A stretch of 64,000 nucleotides of DNA from Clostridium sp. MSJ-8 (GTDB taxonomy: Bacteria; Bacillota; Clostridia; Clostridiales; Clostridiaceae): positions 1 to 64,000 of the forward strand of contig NZ_JAHLQH010000005.1 in the NCBI RefSeq assembly GCF_018918325.1, given 5' to 3'. The notes beneath the pieces are model-generated. The model had not been told where the DNA came from. It searched no databases and worked only from the letters and a program-made list of their open reading frames with translations. Both the position numbers and the translations under genes were made by a program. Positions 42,369 through 51,571 of this stretch are shown piece after piece (the first letter of the stretch is position 1; every line of letters starts with the position of its first letter).

Positions 42369-44999
42369 ATGGAGAAAAAGTATGTTTACCTTTTTAGTGA
42401 AGGAAATGCGAACATGAGAAACTTACTTGGTGGTAAAGGAGCAAACTTAGCAGAAATGACTAATTTGGGTATTCCTGTGCCACAAGGATTTACAGTTACT
42501 ACAGAAGCATGTAATAAGTATTATGAAGATGGAAAGGTAATTGCACCAGAAGTTTTAGAACAAATAAAAACACATATAAAGCTATTAGAAGATTTAGCAG
42601 GCAAGAAGTTTGGCAGTAATGAAGATCCTTTATTAGTATCAGTTAGATCAGGTGCAAGAGCATCTATGCCAGGTATGATGGATACAATATTAAATCTTGG
42701 AATGAATGATATTGCAGTAGAAGTTGTAGCTAAGAAAACTAATAATCCAAGATTTGCATATGATTCATATAGAAGATTTATACAGATGTTTTCAGATGTA
42801 GTTATGGCAATAGATAAGAGATTATTTGAAGATAGGTTAGATGAGATAAAAGAAGCTAACGGATATAAATATGATACTGAATTAACAACTGAAGATTTAA
42901 AAGCTATTGTTAACGACTTCAAAGATATATATAAGAGAGAAAAGGGAGAAGATTTTCCACAAGATCCACAAGTTCAATTGATAGAATCAATAACTGCAGT
43001 ATTTAGATCATGGGATAATCCAAGAGCTATAGTATATAGAAGACTTAATGATATTCCAAGTGAATGGGGTACTGCTGTAAACGTTCAACAAATGGTATTT
43101 GGTAATAAAGGAGAAACTTCAGGTACAGGAGTTATATTCTCTAGAAATCCAGCTACTGGAGAAAATAAGATATATGGAGAATATCTTATGAATGCACAAG
43201 GAGAAGATGTTGTTGCAGGTATAAGAACACCTCAATCAATAGCTCAACTAGAAGAGCAAAATCCTGAAATATACAAACAATTAGTAGGTATAATTAATAC
43301 ATTAGAGACTCATTACAAAGATATGCAGGACATGGAGATAACAATAGAAGAAGGAAAGTTATATTTCTTACAAACAAGAAATGGTAAGAGAACAGCTCAA
43401 GCAGCATTGAAGATAGCTGTTGATTTAGTTAATGATGGTATGTTAACTAAAGAAGAGGCAATATTAAAGGTTGAACCAAAGCAATTAGATTCATTATTAC
43501 ATCCAGCATTCTTAACAGAAGATCTTAAGAAGGCAGAAGTAATAGCTACTGGATTACCAGCATCTCCAGGAGCAGCATGTGGTAAGATATGTTTTACAGC
43601 TGATGAAGCTAAAGATAGAGCAGCTAATGGAGAAAAGGTTATTTTAGTTAGACTAGAAACTTCACCAGAAGATATAGAAGGTATGATTGCAGCACAAGGT
43701 ATACTTACTGTAAGAGGTGGTATGACTTCACATGCAGCAGTTGTAGCAAGAGGTATGGGAACTTGTTGTGTAGCTGGTTGTGGTGCATTAAAAGTAGATG
43801 AAGAAACTAGAAAGGTAGAAGTTAATGGTAAAGTATATACTGATCAAGATTTCTTATCTATAGATGGTGCAACAGGTAATGTATATGGAGAAGCTGTTAA
43901 GACAATCACACCAGAGATAACAGGATATTTTGCAACATTTATGGAATGGGCAGATGATATAAGAAGATTACAAGTAAGAACTAATGCAGATAATCCTAGA
44001 GATACAAAGCAAGCAATTGAATTTGGTGCTGAAGGAATAGGATTATGTAGAACTGAGCATATGTTCTTTGCAGATGATAGAATAATGGCAGTTAGAGAGA
44101 TGATAGTTGCAAAAGATGTAGAACAGAGAAGAAAGGCATTAGATAAGATTCTTCCAATGCAAAAACAAGACTTTGTAGAGATGTATGAAGCTCTAGAAGG
44201 AAAACCAGCAACTATTAGATTCTTAGATCCACCATTACATGAATTCTTACCTAATTCAAAAGAAGATATTGAAGAGCTTGCAAAAGAAATGGATATGTCA
44301 TATGAAGAATTAAAAGCTACAGTAGATAGTTTACACGAATTCAATCCTATGATGGGTCATAGAGGATGTAGACTTGCAGTTTCTTATCCGGAAATTGCAG
44401 AAATGCAAACAAGAGCTGTAATAGAAGCAGCTATTGAGGTAAGAAAAGCTAAAGGATTTGAAGTAATTCCAGAGATTATGATTCCATTAGTAGGAGAAGT
44501 AAAAGAATTAAAATATGTAAAAGATATAGTAGTTAAAACTGCAGATGCTGTGTTAGAAGAAAATAATATGAAGTTCCCTTATCATGTAGGAACAATGATA
44601 GAAATTCCAAGAGCTGCATTAACTGCAGATGCAATAGCAAAAGAAGCTGAATTCTTCTCATTTGGTACAAATGATTTAACTCAAATGACATTTGGATTCT
44701 CAAGAGATGATGCAGCTAAGTTCTTAGGAGCATATTATGATAAGAAGATCTACGAACAGGATCCATTTGCAAAGCTTGATCAAGTAGGAGTAGGTCAATT
44801 AGTTAAAATTGCAGTAGAAAAAGGAAAACAAGCAAGACCAGATATACACTTAGGTATATGTGGAGAACATGGTGGAGATCCATCATCAATAGAATTCTGC
44901 CATAATATTGGATTAGATTATGTATCTTGTTCACCATTTAGAGTACCACTTGCAAGACTTGCAGCAGCACAAGCAGCAGTTAAAGAAAAAATGAATTAG
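42369..44999 (+). CDS. ppdK: Pyruvate, phosphate dikinase
   Basis: About 876 residues, the usual bacterial PPDK length. The ATP-grasp domain (about 1-340) begins VYLFSEGNANMRNLLGGKGANLAEM. The central phosphohistidine domain has GGMTSHAAVVARGMG. The C-terminal PEP/pyruvate barrel has GEHGGDPSS with the catalytic Cys just before it (LGICGEHGG). It interconverts pyruvate + ATP + Pi and PEP + AMP + PPi. ATG 42369 is chosen: GGAGGAG lies 7-10 nt upstream, while the frame open from 42300 has no site. Codon choice suggests high expression. Confidence 0.97.
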   Translation: MEKKYVYLFSEGNANMRNLLGGKGANLAEMTNLGIPVPQGFTVTTEACNKYYEDGKVIAPEVLEQIKTHIKLLEDLAGKKFGSNEDPLLVSVRSGARASMPGMMDTILNLGMNDIAVEVVAKKTNNPRFAYDSYRRFIQMFSDVVMAIDKRLFEDRLDEIKEANGYKYDTELTTEDLKAIVNDFKDIYKREKGEDFPQDPQVQLIESITAVFRSWDNPRAIVYRRLNDIPSEWGTAVNVQQMVFGNKGETSGTGVIFSRNPATGENKIYGEYLMNAQGEDVVAGIRTPQSIAQLEEQNPEIYKQLVGIINTLETHYKDMQDMEITIEEGKLYFLQTRNGKRTAQAALKIAVDLVNDGMLTKEEAILKVEPKQLDSLLHPAFLTEDLKKAEVIATGLPASPGAACGKICFTADEAKDRAANGEKVILVRLETSPEDIEGMIAAQGILTVRGGMTSHAAVVARGMGTCCVAGCGALKVDEETRKVEVNGKVYTDQDFLSIDGATGNVYGEAVKTITPEITGYFATFMEWADDIRRLQVRTNADNPRDTKQAIEFGAEGIGLCRTEHMFFADDRIMAVREMIVAKDVEQRRKALDKILPMQKQDFVEMYEALEGKPATIRFLDPPLHEFLPNSKEDIEELAKEMDMSYEELKATVDSLHEFNPMMGHRGCRLAVSYPEIAEMQTRAVIEAAIEVRKAKGFEVIPEIMIPLVGEVKELKYVKDIVVKTADAVLEENNMKFPYHVGTMIEIPRAALTADAIAKEAEFFSFGTNDLTQMTFGFSRDDAAKFLGAYYDKKIYEQDPFAKLDQVGVGQLVKIAVEKGKQARPDIHLGICGEHGGDPSSIEFCHNIGLDYVSCSPFRVPLARLAAAQAAVKEKMN

Positions 45000-45033
45000 A
45001 TAAAAGGTATATATTTCTGAAACCTAAGATGTT

Positions 45034-45073
45034 GGGGGGTAAACTCATTTATTTGGGTTTATTCCTCTTTTTA
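45034..45073 (+). terminator. Terminator of ppdK
   Basis: An 11-bp stem pairs 45034-45044 (GGGGGGTAAAC) with 45057-45067 (GTTTATTCCTC), with G-U pairs, and five T follow. Confidence 0.75.
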
Positions 45074-45135
45074 CTATATAGGAAATTATATGATAATAAA
45101 AGGATTAGAGTAAGGAGAATATGGAGGGATAAATT

Positions 45136-45351
45136 ATGAAGTGTCCAAAATGCGGAAAAGAAATGAGAAAAGGTTATTTATTTAGTAGTAAAGATGGTGC
45201 TTTTAGTTTTGCAAATAAAGTGCCAGGAGTATTTGAAAATGCGAAAAAAGTAGATGGCTTTGTTGAGATTACAAAATTAAAAGCGAGTCATAGAACAAAA
45301 ATAGAAGCAAATTGTTGTGAAGAATGTAGAATGGTTGTATTTCAGTATTGA
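45136..45351 (+). CDS. Small zinc-ribbon protein (PF20097/DUF6487-like)
   Basis: A 71-residue cytosolic protein with two knuckles, CPKCGKEMRKGYL at the N-terminus and CCEEC near the C-terminus. They probably bind one zinc. The body includes GYLFSSKDGAFSFANKVPG, a pattern seen in short Firmicute zinc-ribbon proteins of unknown function. GGAGGGAT precedes ATG 45136. It is a single-gene unit bracketed by terminators. The family name is from memory. Confidence 0.7.
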   Translation: MKCPKCGKEMRKGYLFSSKDGAFSFANKVPGVFENAKKVDGFVEITKLKASHRTKIEANCCEECRMVVFQY

Positions 45352-45413
45352 TTTACTTAATATATTAATAAAAAATATGATCTTAGTTGAATATAGAATG
45401 GATGCTAGATGCT

Positions 45414-45455
45414 AAGACGCAAAGTAGAAATTAAATTTTCGCTTGCGTCTTTTAT
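45414..45455 (+). terminator. Terminator of the zinc-ribbon gene
   Basis: AAGACGCAA pairs with TTGCGTCTT, with a second GAAA/TTTC pairing inside the loop. TTATATTT follows. Confidence 0.8.
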
Positions 45456-45535
45456 ATTTGTACAGTAGAGTATCAATTTATAAGTAAATAAGATTTATTA
45501 ATAAAATAGGTTATATTTTAAGGAGGAAATATTTA

Positions 45536-46144
45536 ATGAAAAAAGTATTGATCATAATACTTGTCGCAATGGTGTTTACATTGCCAGCTTGTGAAAGAAA
45601 TAATCAAAAGAAGGAAACTAATGTAAATGAATTACCTAAAGAGGAGCAGCAATCAGAAAATTTAAGTTCAAATTCAGAAGAGCTAACAGAAACATCAAAA
45701 ACAGAAAATACTAATAATGATAAAGAAATTCAAATAAAGTCAAATGAAATAAAACAACAAGAGATAGCAAATAAAGCAAGTGATACTAAAATTGAGCTTC
45801 CAATACTAGATGAGATTAATAAAAACATAATGGTTGGAACTGCAGGTTCCTCTCTGAAGGCTGTTCCGGTGGTAGTTAAGTTATTAGATTGGGGAACCAC
45901 TACAGGTCTTGATCCACAAGAGATAAAGAAAGCAACAGTTGAATGGTTGTCTAACAAGGGAAATGATGAACAAGTAGAATTTGCAGAAAAGATGGAGTTA
46001 GTAGATTCGGTGTATAAAGAATTGTTAGGAGATGGGGCTAAGGATCTTCTATCTTCTGCAGGTTGTGAAGATGCAGGATATCCTTGGAGCGATACTCCAG
46101 TGGAAAGCATTGAAGCTATTATGGAAGCAGTAGGTCTGAGATAG
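45536..46144 (+). CDS. Putative lipoprotein of unknown function
   Basis: A 202-residue secreted lipoprotein. The signal peptide ends in the lipobox LPAC with Cys19 as the lipidation site. A polar, Glu/Asn/Ser-rich linker (about 20-95) follows, then a compact C-terminal domain (about 100-202) with VPVVVKLLDWGTTTGLDPQEI and GCEDAGYPWSDTPVESIEAIM. No family was recognised. AAGGAGG gives a strong start. It is flanked by terminators and probably monocistronic. Confidence 0.7.
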   Translation: MKKVLIIILVAMVFTLPACERNNQKKETNVNELPKEEQQSENLSSNSEELTETSKTENTNNDKEIQIKSNEIKQQEIANKASDTKIELPILDEINKNIMVGTAGSSLKAVPVVVKLLDWGTTTGLDPQEIKKATVEWLSNKGNDEQVEFAEKMELVDSVYKELLGDGAKDLLSSAGCEDAGYPWSDTPVESIEAIMEAVGLR

Positions 46145-46280
46145 CATATTAAGAATTATAGATTTTTAATAGGAGTTTTACTCTAATAGGAAATTATATA
46201 AAATCCTAATCTGTAGATATTGATTGGTTATTGTTGTATATAATAAAGATGATTTTTTTTGAAGATATATTTACTTAAAG

Positions 46281-46309
46281 TTGATACATTGAAAAGTATA
46301 TTGTATACT
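46281..46309 (+). promoter_or_regulatory. Promoter of the C26 peptidase gene
   Basis: TTGATA (46281-46286), a 17-nt spacer and TATACT (46304-46309). The -10 sits in the palindrome AGTATA-TTG-TATACT. The predicted start is just before the terminator hairpin that follows. Confidence 0.6.
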
Positions 46310-46320
46310 GTATTTTATAG

Positions 46321-46366
46321 AAAAGGACAAAGAGGTTCAATTTTTTGAAACTTTTTGTCCTTTTTT
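46321..46366 (+). terminator. Intrinsic terminator between the lipoprotein and C26 peptidase genes
   Basis: AAAAGGACAAA and GTTCAA pair with TTGAAAC and TTTTGTCCTTTT, with a T-rich tail. It either ends the lipoprotein transcript, 180 nt away, or acts as an attenuator in the C26 leader, because a promoter lies just upstream. Confidence 0.8.
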
Positions 46367-46393
46367 ACATTGATCTATAAAGGGGAGATTATA

Positions 46394-47101
46394 ATGAAGA
46401 AACCTATAATTGGACTTATACCATTAGTGGATGAAGAAAAAGATAGTTATTGGATGTTACCTGGATATATGAACGGAATCATTGATGCAGGAGGAATTCC
46501 AGTTATGTTACCATTAACTGATAATAAATATATATTAGAACAAATAGCAAATACATATGATGGATTTTTATTTACAGGGGGACATGATGTATCGCCTAAA
46601 TTATATGGTGAAGATATACTAGAGGTATGTGGAGATTGCTCTGAATTAAGAGATAACATGGAGAAAATATTGTTTCCTATGATATATGATAAGGATAAAG
46701 CTATACTTGGTATATGTAGAGGAATTCAATTCATTAATGTTATGTTAGGAGGAACATTGTATCAAGATATACCTACTCAAAAACCATCTGATATAGAACA
46801 TCATCAATTGCCACCGTATGATATTCCTATACATAAGGTTGAGATAATTAATGATTCTCCATTATATGAAGTATTAAATGTGAATGAATTAAACGTAAAT
46901 AGTTATCATCATCAAGCTATAAAGAAACTTTCACCTAAGCTAAGTGCAATGGCTTATGCTCCTGATGGTATTATAGAAGCTGTATGTGCACTGAGTAAAA
47001 GGTATATATGGGCAATACAATGGCATCCTGAATTTTCATATTTGAAGGATGAAAATAGTAGAAAGATATTAAAAAGCTTTGTGAATGCTGCAAAAAATTG
47101 A
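46394..47101 (+). CDS. Class I glutamine amidotransferase-like peptidase (C26, PuuD type)
   Basis: A 235-residue C26 hydrolase related to gamma-glutamyl-gamma-aminobutyrate hydrolase. The nucleophile motif is GICRGIQFINVMLGG, and the His/Glu pair is in QWHPEF. FTGGHDVSPKLYGE is the usual oxyanion region. It cleaves gamma-glutamyl bonds; the true substrate is unknown. An earlier ATG at 46355 falls in the terminator, so ATG 46394, with AGGGGAG upstream, is used. It stands alone, without other putrescine-pathway genes. Confidence 0.88.
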   Translation: MKKPIIGLIPLVDEEKDSYWMLPGYMNGIIDAGGIPVMLPLTDNKYILEQIANTYDGFLFTGGHDVSPKLYGEDILEVCGDCSELRDNMEKILFPMIYDKDKAILGICRGIQFINVMLGGTLYQDIPTQKPSDIEHHQLPPYDIPIHKVEIINDSPLYEVLNVNELNVNSYHHQAIKKLSPKLSAMAYAPDGIIEAVCALSKRYIWAIQWHPEFSYLKDENSRKILKSFVNAAKN

Positions 47102-47190
47102 AATCTTAAAAATTAATTAATAGAATCTAAGTTTCCTAGACAGCTTATTGAAAAAGTGATACAGTAAAAAAATAAGGAAGCGTGAAGATT

Positions 47191-48327
47191 ATGAATTATA
47201 TTGAAATATGCAAAGCAAAATTACAACAATATTATAATAACAATAAAAATAAAAAGTCAATTATAAGTAAAATAATTCTTGCTATATTACTTATAGTAGG
47301 AGTTATTTTTGTTTATAATGATTATTTTCTGTATGATTATGTGGATATAGCTAAGATTATATCAGTCAAAGATTCTTATACTCAGACAAAAGAAAATGGA
47401 GAAAAATATTATAAACAAGATATAGAAGCTAGGATAATGAATGGAAAGTATAAAGGAGAGAATATTACTTTATCGAATACATTTACTACCTCTAGAATAT
47501 ATGATGATAGATACAGAGAAGGAGATAGTGTGTTTATTGATTTAAGCAATAGTACAGATACTCAATTAGTTGGTACTATAAAGTCTATGAAGAGGGATAC
47601 TTATGTTGCAATATTATTTGTGCTATTTGCAATAATTGCTGTATTTGTTGCTAGTAGAAAAGGGTTATTTGCAATTATAACGCTGTGCGTAAATATATGC
47701 ATATTTTCTTATGGATTGAATGAATATATCAAAGGACATAATATATTAAGAATTAGCATTATACTAGTTATATTTTATACTATGTTTTCACTAATGTTTA
47801 TAAGTGGTATTAATAAAAAGACTATTGCAGCTATTATATCTACATTGATATCGGTAGCAGTAACTATGATGATAGTGAAGATAGTTTTGCATTTTACAGA
47901 AGTTGATTATGCTTTTATGGAATATATATTGTCACCTAATGACTTACCAGAGATATTCTTGTCAGAAATATTATTGGGTGGTTTAGGAGCTATTATGGAT
48001 GTGTCTATATCAATGTCCACTGCAATGGATGAACTTGTTACTAAAGAAAATAATATATCATATGAGGCTCTTAGAACTTCAGGAAAAGAAATAGGTTATG
48101 ATATTATGGGTACTATGGTGAATATCTTATTATTTACATTTTTCTGTGGATCTATACCTATAATGATACTTAAGATGAAGAATGATATGAGTTTATTAAC
48201 TATATTATCATTACATATGGATTTTGAATTATATAGGTTTCTTATAGGAGGTATAGGGATAATATTATCTATACCAATAGCTCAATATGTTTCTATATTT
48301 ATAATGAAAAAAGGAAGTAAGAAATAA
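47191..48327 (+). CDS. YibE/F-like multipass membrane protein (first of a pair)
   Basis: About 378 residues. One N-terminal membrane segment (about 28-48) and an external beta-type domain (about 50-135, GKYKGENITLSNTF, GDSVFIDLS) precede about seven membrane helices. These carry the YibE/F pattern GGLGAIMDVSISMSTAMDEL and GKEIGYDIMGTMVNILLFTF. The transported substrate is unknown. GTG 47182 is in frame, but ATG 47191 has better spacing to AAGGAAG. Its TAA stop overlaps the ATG of the second gene, so the two proteins are probably made together and may form a complex. Confidence 0.85.
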   Translation: MNYIEICKAKLQQYYNNNKNKKSIISKIILAILLIVGVIFVYNDYFLYDYVDIAKIISVKDSYTQTKENGEKYYKQDIEARIMNGKYKGENITLSNTFTTSRIYDDRYREGDSVFIDLSNSTDTQLVGTIKSMKRDTYVAILFVLFAIIAVFVASRKGLFAIITLCVNICIFSYGLNEYIKGHNILRISIILVIFYTMFSLMFISGINKKTIAAIISTLISVAVTMMIVKIVLHFTEVDYAFMEYILSPNDLPEIFLSEILLGGLGAIMDVSISMSTAMDELVTKENNISYEALRTSGKEIGYDIMGTMVNILLFTFFCGSIPIMILKMKNDMSLLTILSLHMDFELYRFLIGGIGIILSIPIAQYVSIFIMKKGSKK

Positions 48328-49133
48328 TGGTAACAACAATAACATTATCTATAATTTTAATATTGTTAATGATAATAATAGGAGGGGAGAGAGGTTCTCT
48401 TTCATTAGTTACTCTAATAGCAAATATAATTATATTTATTGCATCTGTAATTATGATATATTTTGGATTACATCCTATAATAGTTGCATTTATAGGTTGT
48501 GTTCTTATAAGTATCAATACTATATTTTTTCAAAATGGAAAAAACCCTAAAATGTTAGCATCGTTCATATCTGTAATTATAATTATGGTTCTGTTAGCAA
48601 TTATAGTATATAGATTTTCGTATACTACTAATATAAGTGGAATAAATGAAATACTTAAGAGACAAGATGAAATGATGGGTTTAACTGTAAATATTAATAT
48701 TAATATGGTGAATATAACAGTAGCACTTATAATATTTGGCCTTATAGGAGCACTTATTGATGGCGCTATAGCCATAGCTACAGCTGTATATGAGGTATAC
48801 AATAATAATAAGCATTTATCTAGTACTGAACTTATAAAGTCAGGAATAAGTATGGGAAAGGATATAATAGGTACAATGATAAATACATTATTTTTTGCAT
48901 ATATAGGTGAATCAATAATGTTATTCATATTTTATAATAAGTTTAATTATAACTTCCTTCAGATTATTAATTCTAAAGCTTTTGTAGAAGAATTTGCAAG
49001 TATAATAATAAGTGGAATAGGAAGCATTCTTATTATTCCTGTAACTTCAGTAGTAGTAGCTTACATACTTAAGCATCAAGAGAAATTTTCAAGATATTTT
49101 GAAGAAGAAGAGATGGAATCGGAAGAAAATTAA
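48327..49133 (+). CDS. YibE/F-like multipass membrane protein (second of a pair)
   Basis: A 268-residue, seven-to-eight helix protein homologous to the membrane half of its upstream partner. It shares the landmarks GLIGALIDGAIAIATAVYEV and GISMGKDIIGTMINTLFFAYIGES but lacks the external domain. The pair fits the two-gene yibE-yibF arrangement of Firmicutes. The acidic C-terminus is cytosolic. Translation is coupled by the TAATG overlap. An 18-bp terminator follows directly. Confidence 0.85.
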   Translation: MVTTITLSIILILLMIIIGGERGSLSLVTLIANIIIFIASVIMIYFGLHPIIVAFIGCVLISINTIFFQNGKNPKMLASFISVIIIMVLLAIIVYRFSYTTNISGINEILKRQDEMMGLTVNININMVNITVALIIFGLIGALIDGAIAIATAVYEVYNNNKHLSSTELIKSGISMGKDIIGTMINTLFFAYIGESIMLFIFYNKFNYNFLQIINSKAFVEEFASIIISGIGSILIIPVTSVVVAYILKHQEKFSRYFEEEEMESEEN

Positions 49134-49140
49134 AATAATA

Positions 49141-49182
49141 GTAGCTTAGGATACCTTAGTAAAATAAGGTATCCTAAGCTAC
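49141..49182. terminator. Perfect 18-bp bidirectional terminator hairpin
   Basis: Arms 49141-49158 and 49165-49182 are exact complements around GTAAAA. It lies between the convergent YibE/F-like and CotS-like genes. The flanks are AT-rich rather than long T runs, but the stem is the strongest in the window. Confidence 0.85.
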
Positions 49183-49184
49183 TG

Positions 49185-50234
49185 CTATATTAATCTCCAA
49201 TGAGATGATTTGAATTTTTTATAGATTTCTTTAGAAAATATGATTTGATTAGTTAAATTTTTATTGCATTTATTTAATAGAGAAATATACAGATTAATGT
49301 CTATTTCTTTTTTGTTTTCAAGAGCTTTGTAATAATCTTTTGCAATTTTTAAGCATTTTTGAGGAAAAATCAAATAAGAAATAATATATTTAATATCGTC
49401 AGTAGTTAGTTTTTTTTCAGAATTATAATATTGTATAAGAGAGGTTGTTAGTTCAACATTCCAATTTGTATTATCACGTTTTAATAATCTTCTTAAGAAA
49501 TATGAAAGATCATGAGCACAATAATCTTTTTTACATTTATCAAAGTCAATTATATAAGTTTCATTATTTTTATCAAATAAAATATTTTTGTTTACATAAT
49601 CTCCATGACAAAGGGAAATACTTAAATTATTATTATTAATGCTAGAGGCTATATAAAGGGATAATTCAGCAAGTTTTAGATTATTATCATATGTACTTAA
49701 GAATTTTTTTGAAAATTTATCTTGATTTATATATGCAAAGGCAGAACATTTTATGAATTGTTCAAAATGCTTTAAGGCGTATATATAGTAATCTCCTAAA
49801 GATTCACGATTAGAGCTACCAATAATGGGAATGAAATTTGTTGATCTAGCATGCATTTTTCCTAGAGTTGTGCAAGAATTAAATAGATGCGTTGGATTGT
49901 CAAAATCACATTTATAGCCCGCTATCCAAGGAGTTAATACAAATAGCATATTATTATATTCAACATATCTACCAGAAGTATTAGTATGAATGAATTTGGG
50001 AACATTAATATTATTACGAGATAACCATTCCATTGCAGAATAGACATATAATAAATCTTCTAGAGAATAATAAACTTTTTTTAGAGCATAACTTTTATTG
50101 TTGTTTGTAACTTTATATACGACTCTTTGTTTGTCTGTATTTTTAAATTTTATTATTTCTACAGTTGCGTCCATAAGATCATAAAATGGTAAAATGCTAT
50201 TTTTAATATTATTTGTAGAGAATACTGCGTCCAT
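49185..50234 (-). CDS. CotS-family spore coat protein (aminoglycoside phosphotransferase fold)
   Basis: A 349-residue kinase-fold protein. YALKKVYYS provides the ATP-site lysine. CHGDYVNKNILF and TYIIDFDKCKKDYCAHDLSYFLRRLLKR are the catalytic-loop and metal-binding regions typical of the CotS/APH group. CotS and its relatives are spore coat or cortex-associated proteins whose substrate is unknown; kinase motifs appear intact here. It is the only minus-strand gene in this stretch and has its own AAGGAG. Mother-cell expression is inferred from the family. Confidence 0.82.
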   Translation of the reverse strand: MDAVFSTNNIKNSILPFYDLMDATVEIIKFKNTDKQRVVYKVTNNNKSYALKKVYYSLEDLLYVYSAMEWLSRNNINVPKFIHTNTSGRYVEYNNMLFVLTPWIAGYKCDFDNPTHLFNSCTTLGKMHARSTNFIPIIGSSNRESLGDYYIYALKHFEQFIKCSAFAYINQDKFSKKFLSTYDNNLKLAELSLYIASSINNNNLSISLCHGDYVNKNILFDKNNETYIIDFDKCKKDYCAHDLSYFLRRLLKRDNTNWNVELTTSLIQYYNSEKKLTTDDIKYIISYLIFPQKCLKIAKDYYKALENKKEIDINLYISLLNKCNKNLTNQIIFSKEIYKKFKSSHWRLI

Positions 50235-50404
50235 ATCTCATAAAACTCCTTACATTAATATACACTATTATCATATTAAAAAAATAAATAAATATTCTAA
50301 GGAGAAAAAGAAAATATTATAAAAAAATACAAATAATATTTAAAGGCAATAATTAAGAGGAATAAAACGAAAAGTATAGAATAATAATACTAAGGGGTGG
50401 TTAT

Positions 50405-51439
50405 ATGAATTATAGGGAGAAAATTGAGTCTTTTGAAAAATTGACATTAATAAAAGAAGCTACCTTCTCAGGAATAGACATTAAGAGAGAGAAGAAGGAA
50501 GAAGCAGAAGAGCTTAGAACTTGTTTTATGATTGATAGAGACAGAATAATTCATTCGAAGTCTTTTAGAAGACTTAAACATAAAACTCAAGTTTATATAA
50601 ATACCTTTGGAGATCACTATAGAACAAGATTAACTCATACATTAGAAGTATCACAGGTAGCTAGAACAATAGCTGTAGGTATTGGTCTAAATGAAATACT
50701 TGTAGAAGCAATAGCATTAGGTCATGATTTAGGTCATGTAGCTTTTGCACATAATGGTGAAGCAGTACTTAATGATTACTTAGAGGAAGGTTTTAGACAT
50801 AATGAACAGAGTGTAAGGGTAGTTACTAAGCTAGAGAATAATGGAAGAGGTCTCAATCTTACAGAGGAAGTAATTGATGGTATACTTAACCATAGTGGGT
50901 TAAGAGATAGTGATGATTTAGGTGGTGCCAAGACATTAGAAGGTAAGGTGGTGCAATATAGTGATAAGATAGCATATATTAATCATGATATTGATGATTC
51001 TATAAGAGCTAGATTACTTAATAGAGATTCTATACCTAAGGATATCTTGGAGATTTTAGGATATAATCATTCAGAGAGGATAAATACGTTAGTTATGGAT
51101 ATAATAAATAATTCCTTAAATAACATAAAGAAAGGTATAGTTAATATAAGTTTAAGTAGTGAAATTGATAGTGCTATGAGAAAACTTAGAAAATTCATGT
51201 TTAAGAATGTTTATCTTAGTGAAGAATTAAAAGAAGAGAGAAGAAAAGCAAGTTTTGTTTTAGAGCAATTATTGAGTTATTTTGAGAAGAATGTAGAAAA
51301 GCTACCACCTATGTATAAGAATATAGCAGAAGAAGAAGGAGATAAACGAGGAATAGTTGATTATATCTCAGGAATGAGCGATGATTATTGCTTGAGTATG
51401 TTTAATAAAATATATGTACCTAAAATTGTAGTATATTAA
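50405..51439 (+). CDS. dgt: dGTP triphosphohydrolase-like HD protein
   Basis: A 344-residue HD-domain protein. [18 protein letters not shown], the metal site [16 protein letters not shown] (about 110-125) and [10 protein letters not shown] match the dGTPase/Dgt family, which splits dNTPs to deoxynucleoside and triphosphate. [16 protein letters not shown] near the N-terminus is also diagnostic. It starts the dgt-dnaG-rpoD block, a common clostridial order. AGGGGTGG precedes ATG 50405. Confidence 0.93.
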   Translation: MNYREKIESFEKLTLIKEATFSGIDIKREKKEEAEELRTCFMIDRDRIIHSKSFRRLKHKTQVYINTFGDHYRTRLTHTLEVSQVARTIAVGIGLNEILVEAIALGHDLGHVAFAHNGEAVLNDYLEEGFRHNEQSVRVVTKLENNGRGLNLTEEVIDGILNHSGLRDSDDLGGAKTLEGKVVQYSDKIAYINHDIDDSIRARLLNRDSIPKDILEILGYNHSERINTLVMDIINNSLNNIKKGIVNISLSSEIDSAMRKLRKFMFKNVYLSEELKEERRKASFVLEQLLSYFEKNVEKLPPMYKNIAEEEGDKRGIVDYISGMSDDYCLSMFNKIYVPKIVVY

Positions 51440-51550
51440 ATGCCATAATTGATAATAATACATTAGAAAAATAAATTATTAAAAATTATATAAGTTAAGA
51501 GGATTTTAATTAATTATGTCGAATAATATAAATTTGTGAAAAAAATTTGT

Positions 51551-51571
51551 AGGGAGGGAGATTGCTCCTTG
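51551..51571 (+). promoter_or_regulatory. dnaG initiation region folded on itself
   Basis: AGGGAGGGAG (51551-51560) is followed by ATTG and CTCC (51565-51568), which can pair with the last GGAG of the ribosome binding site. The TTG start follows at 51569. The short hairpin would compete with ribosome binding. Confidence 0.4.

Noticed and set aside
46321-46366. tRNA-like TTCAA segment near 46335
   Set aside because: There is no acceptor, D or anticodon arm around it; the bases belong to a terminator stem.
49141-49182. The 18-bp perfect inverted repeat as a mobile-element end or attachment site
   Set aside because: It lies exactly between two convergent gene ends with a 6-nt loop, so a shared terminator explains it. 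No transposase or matching copy was seen.
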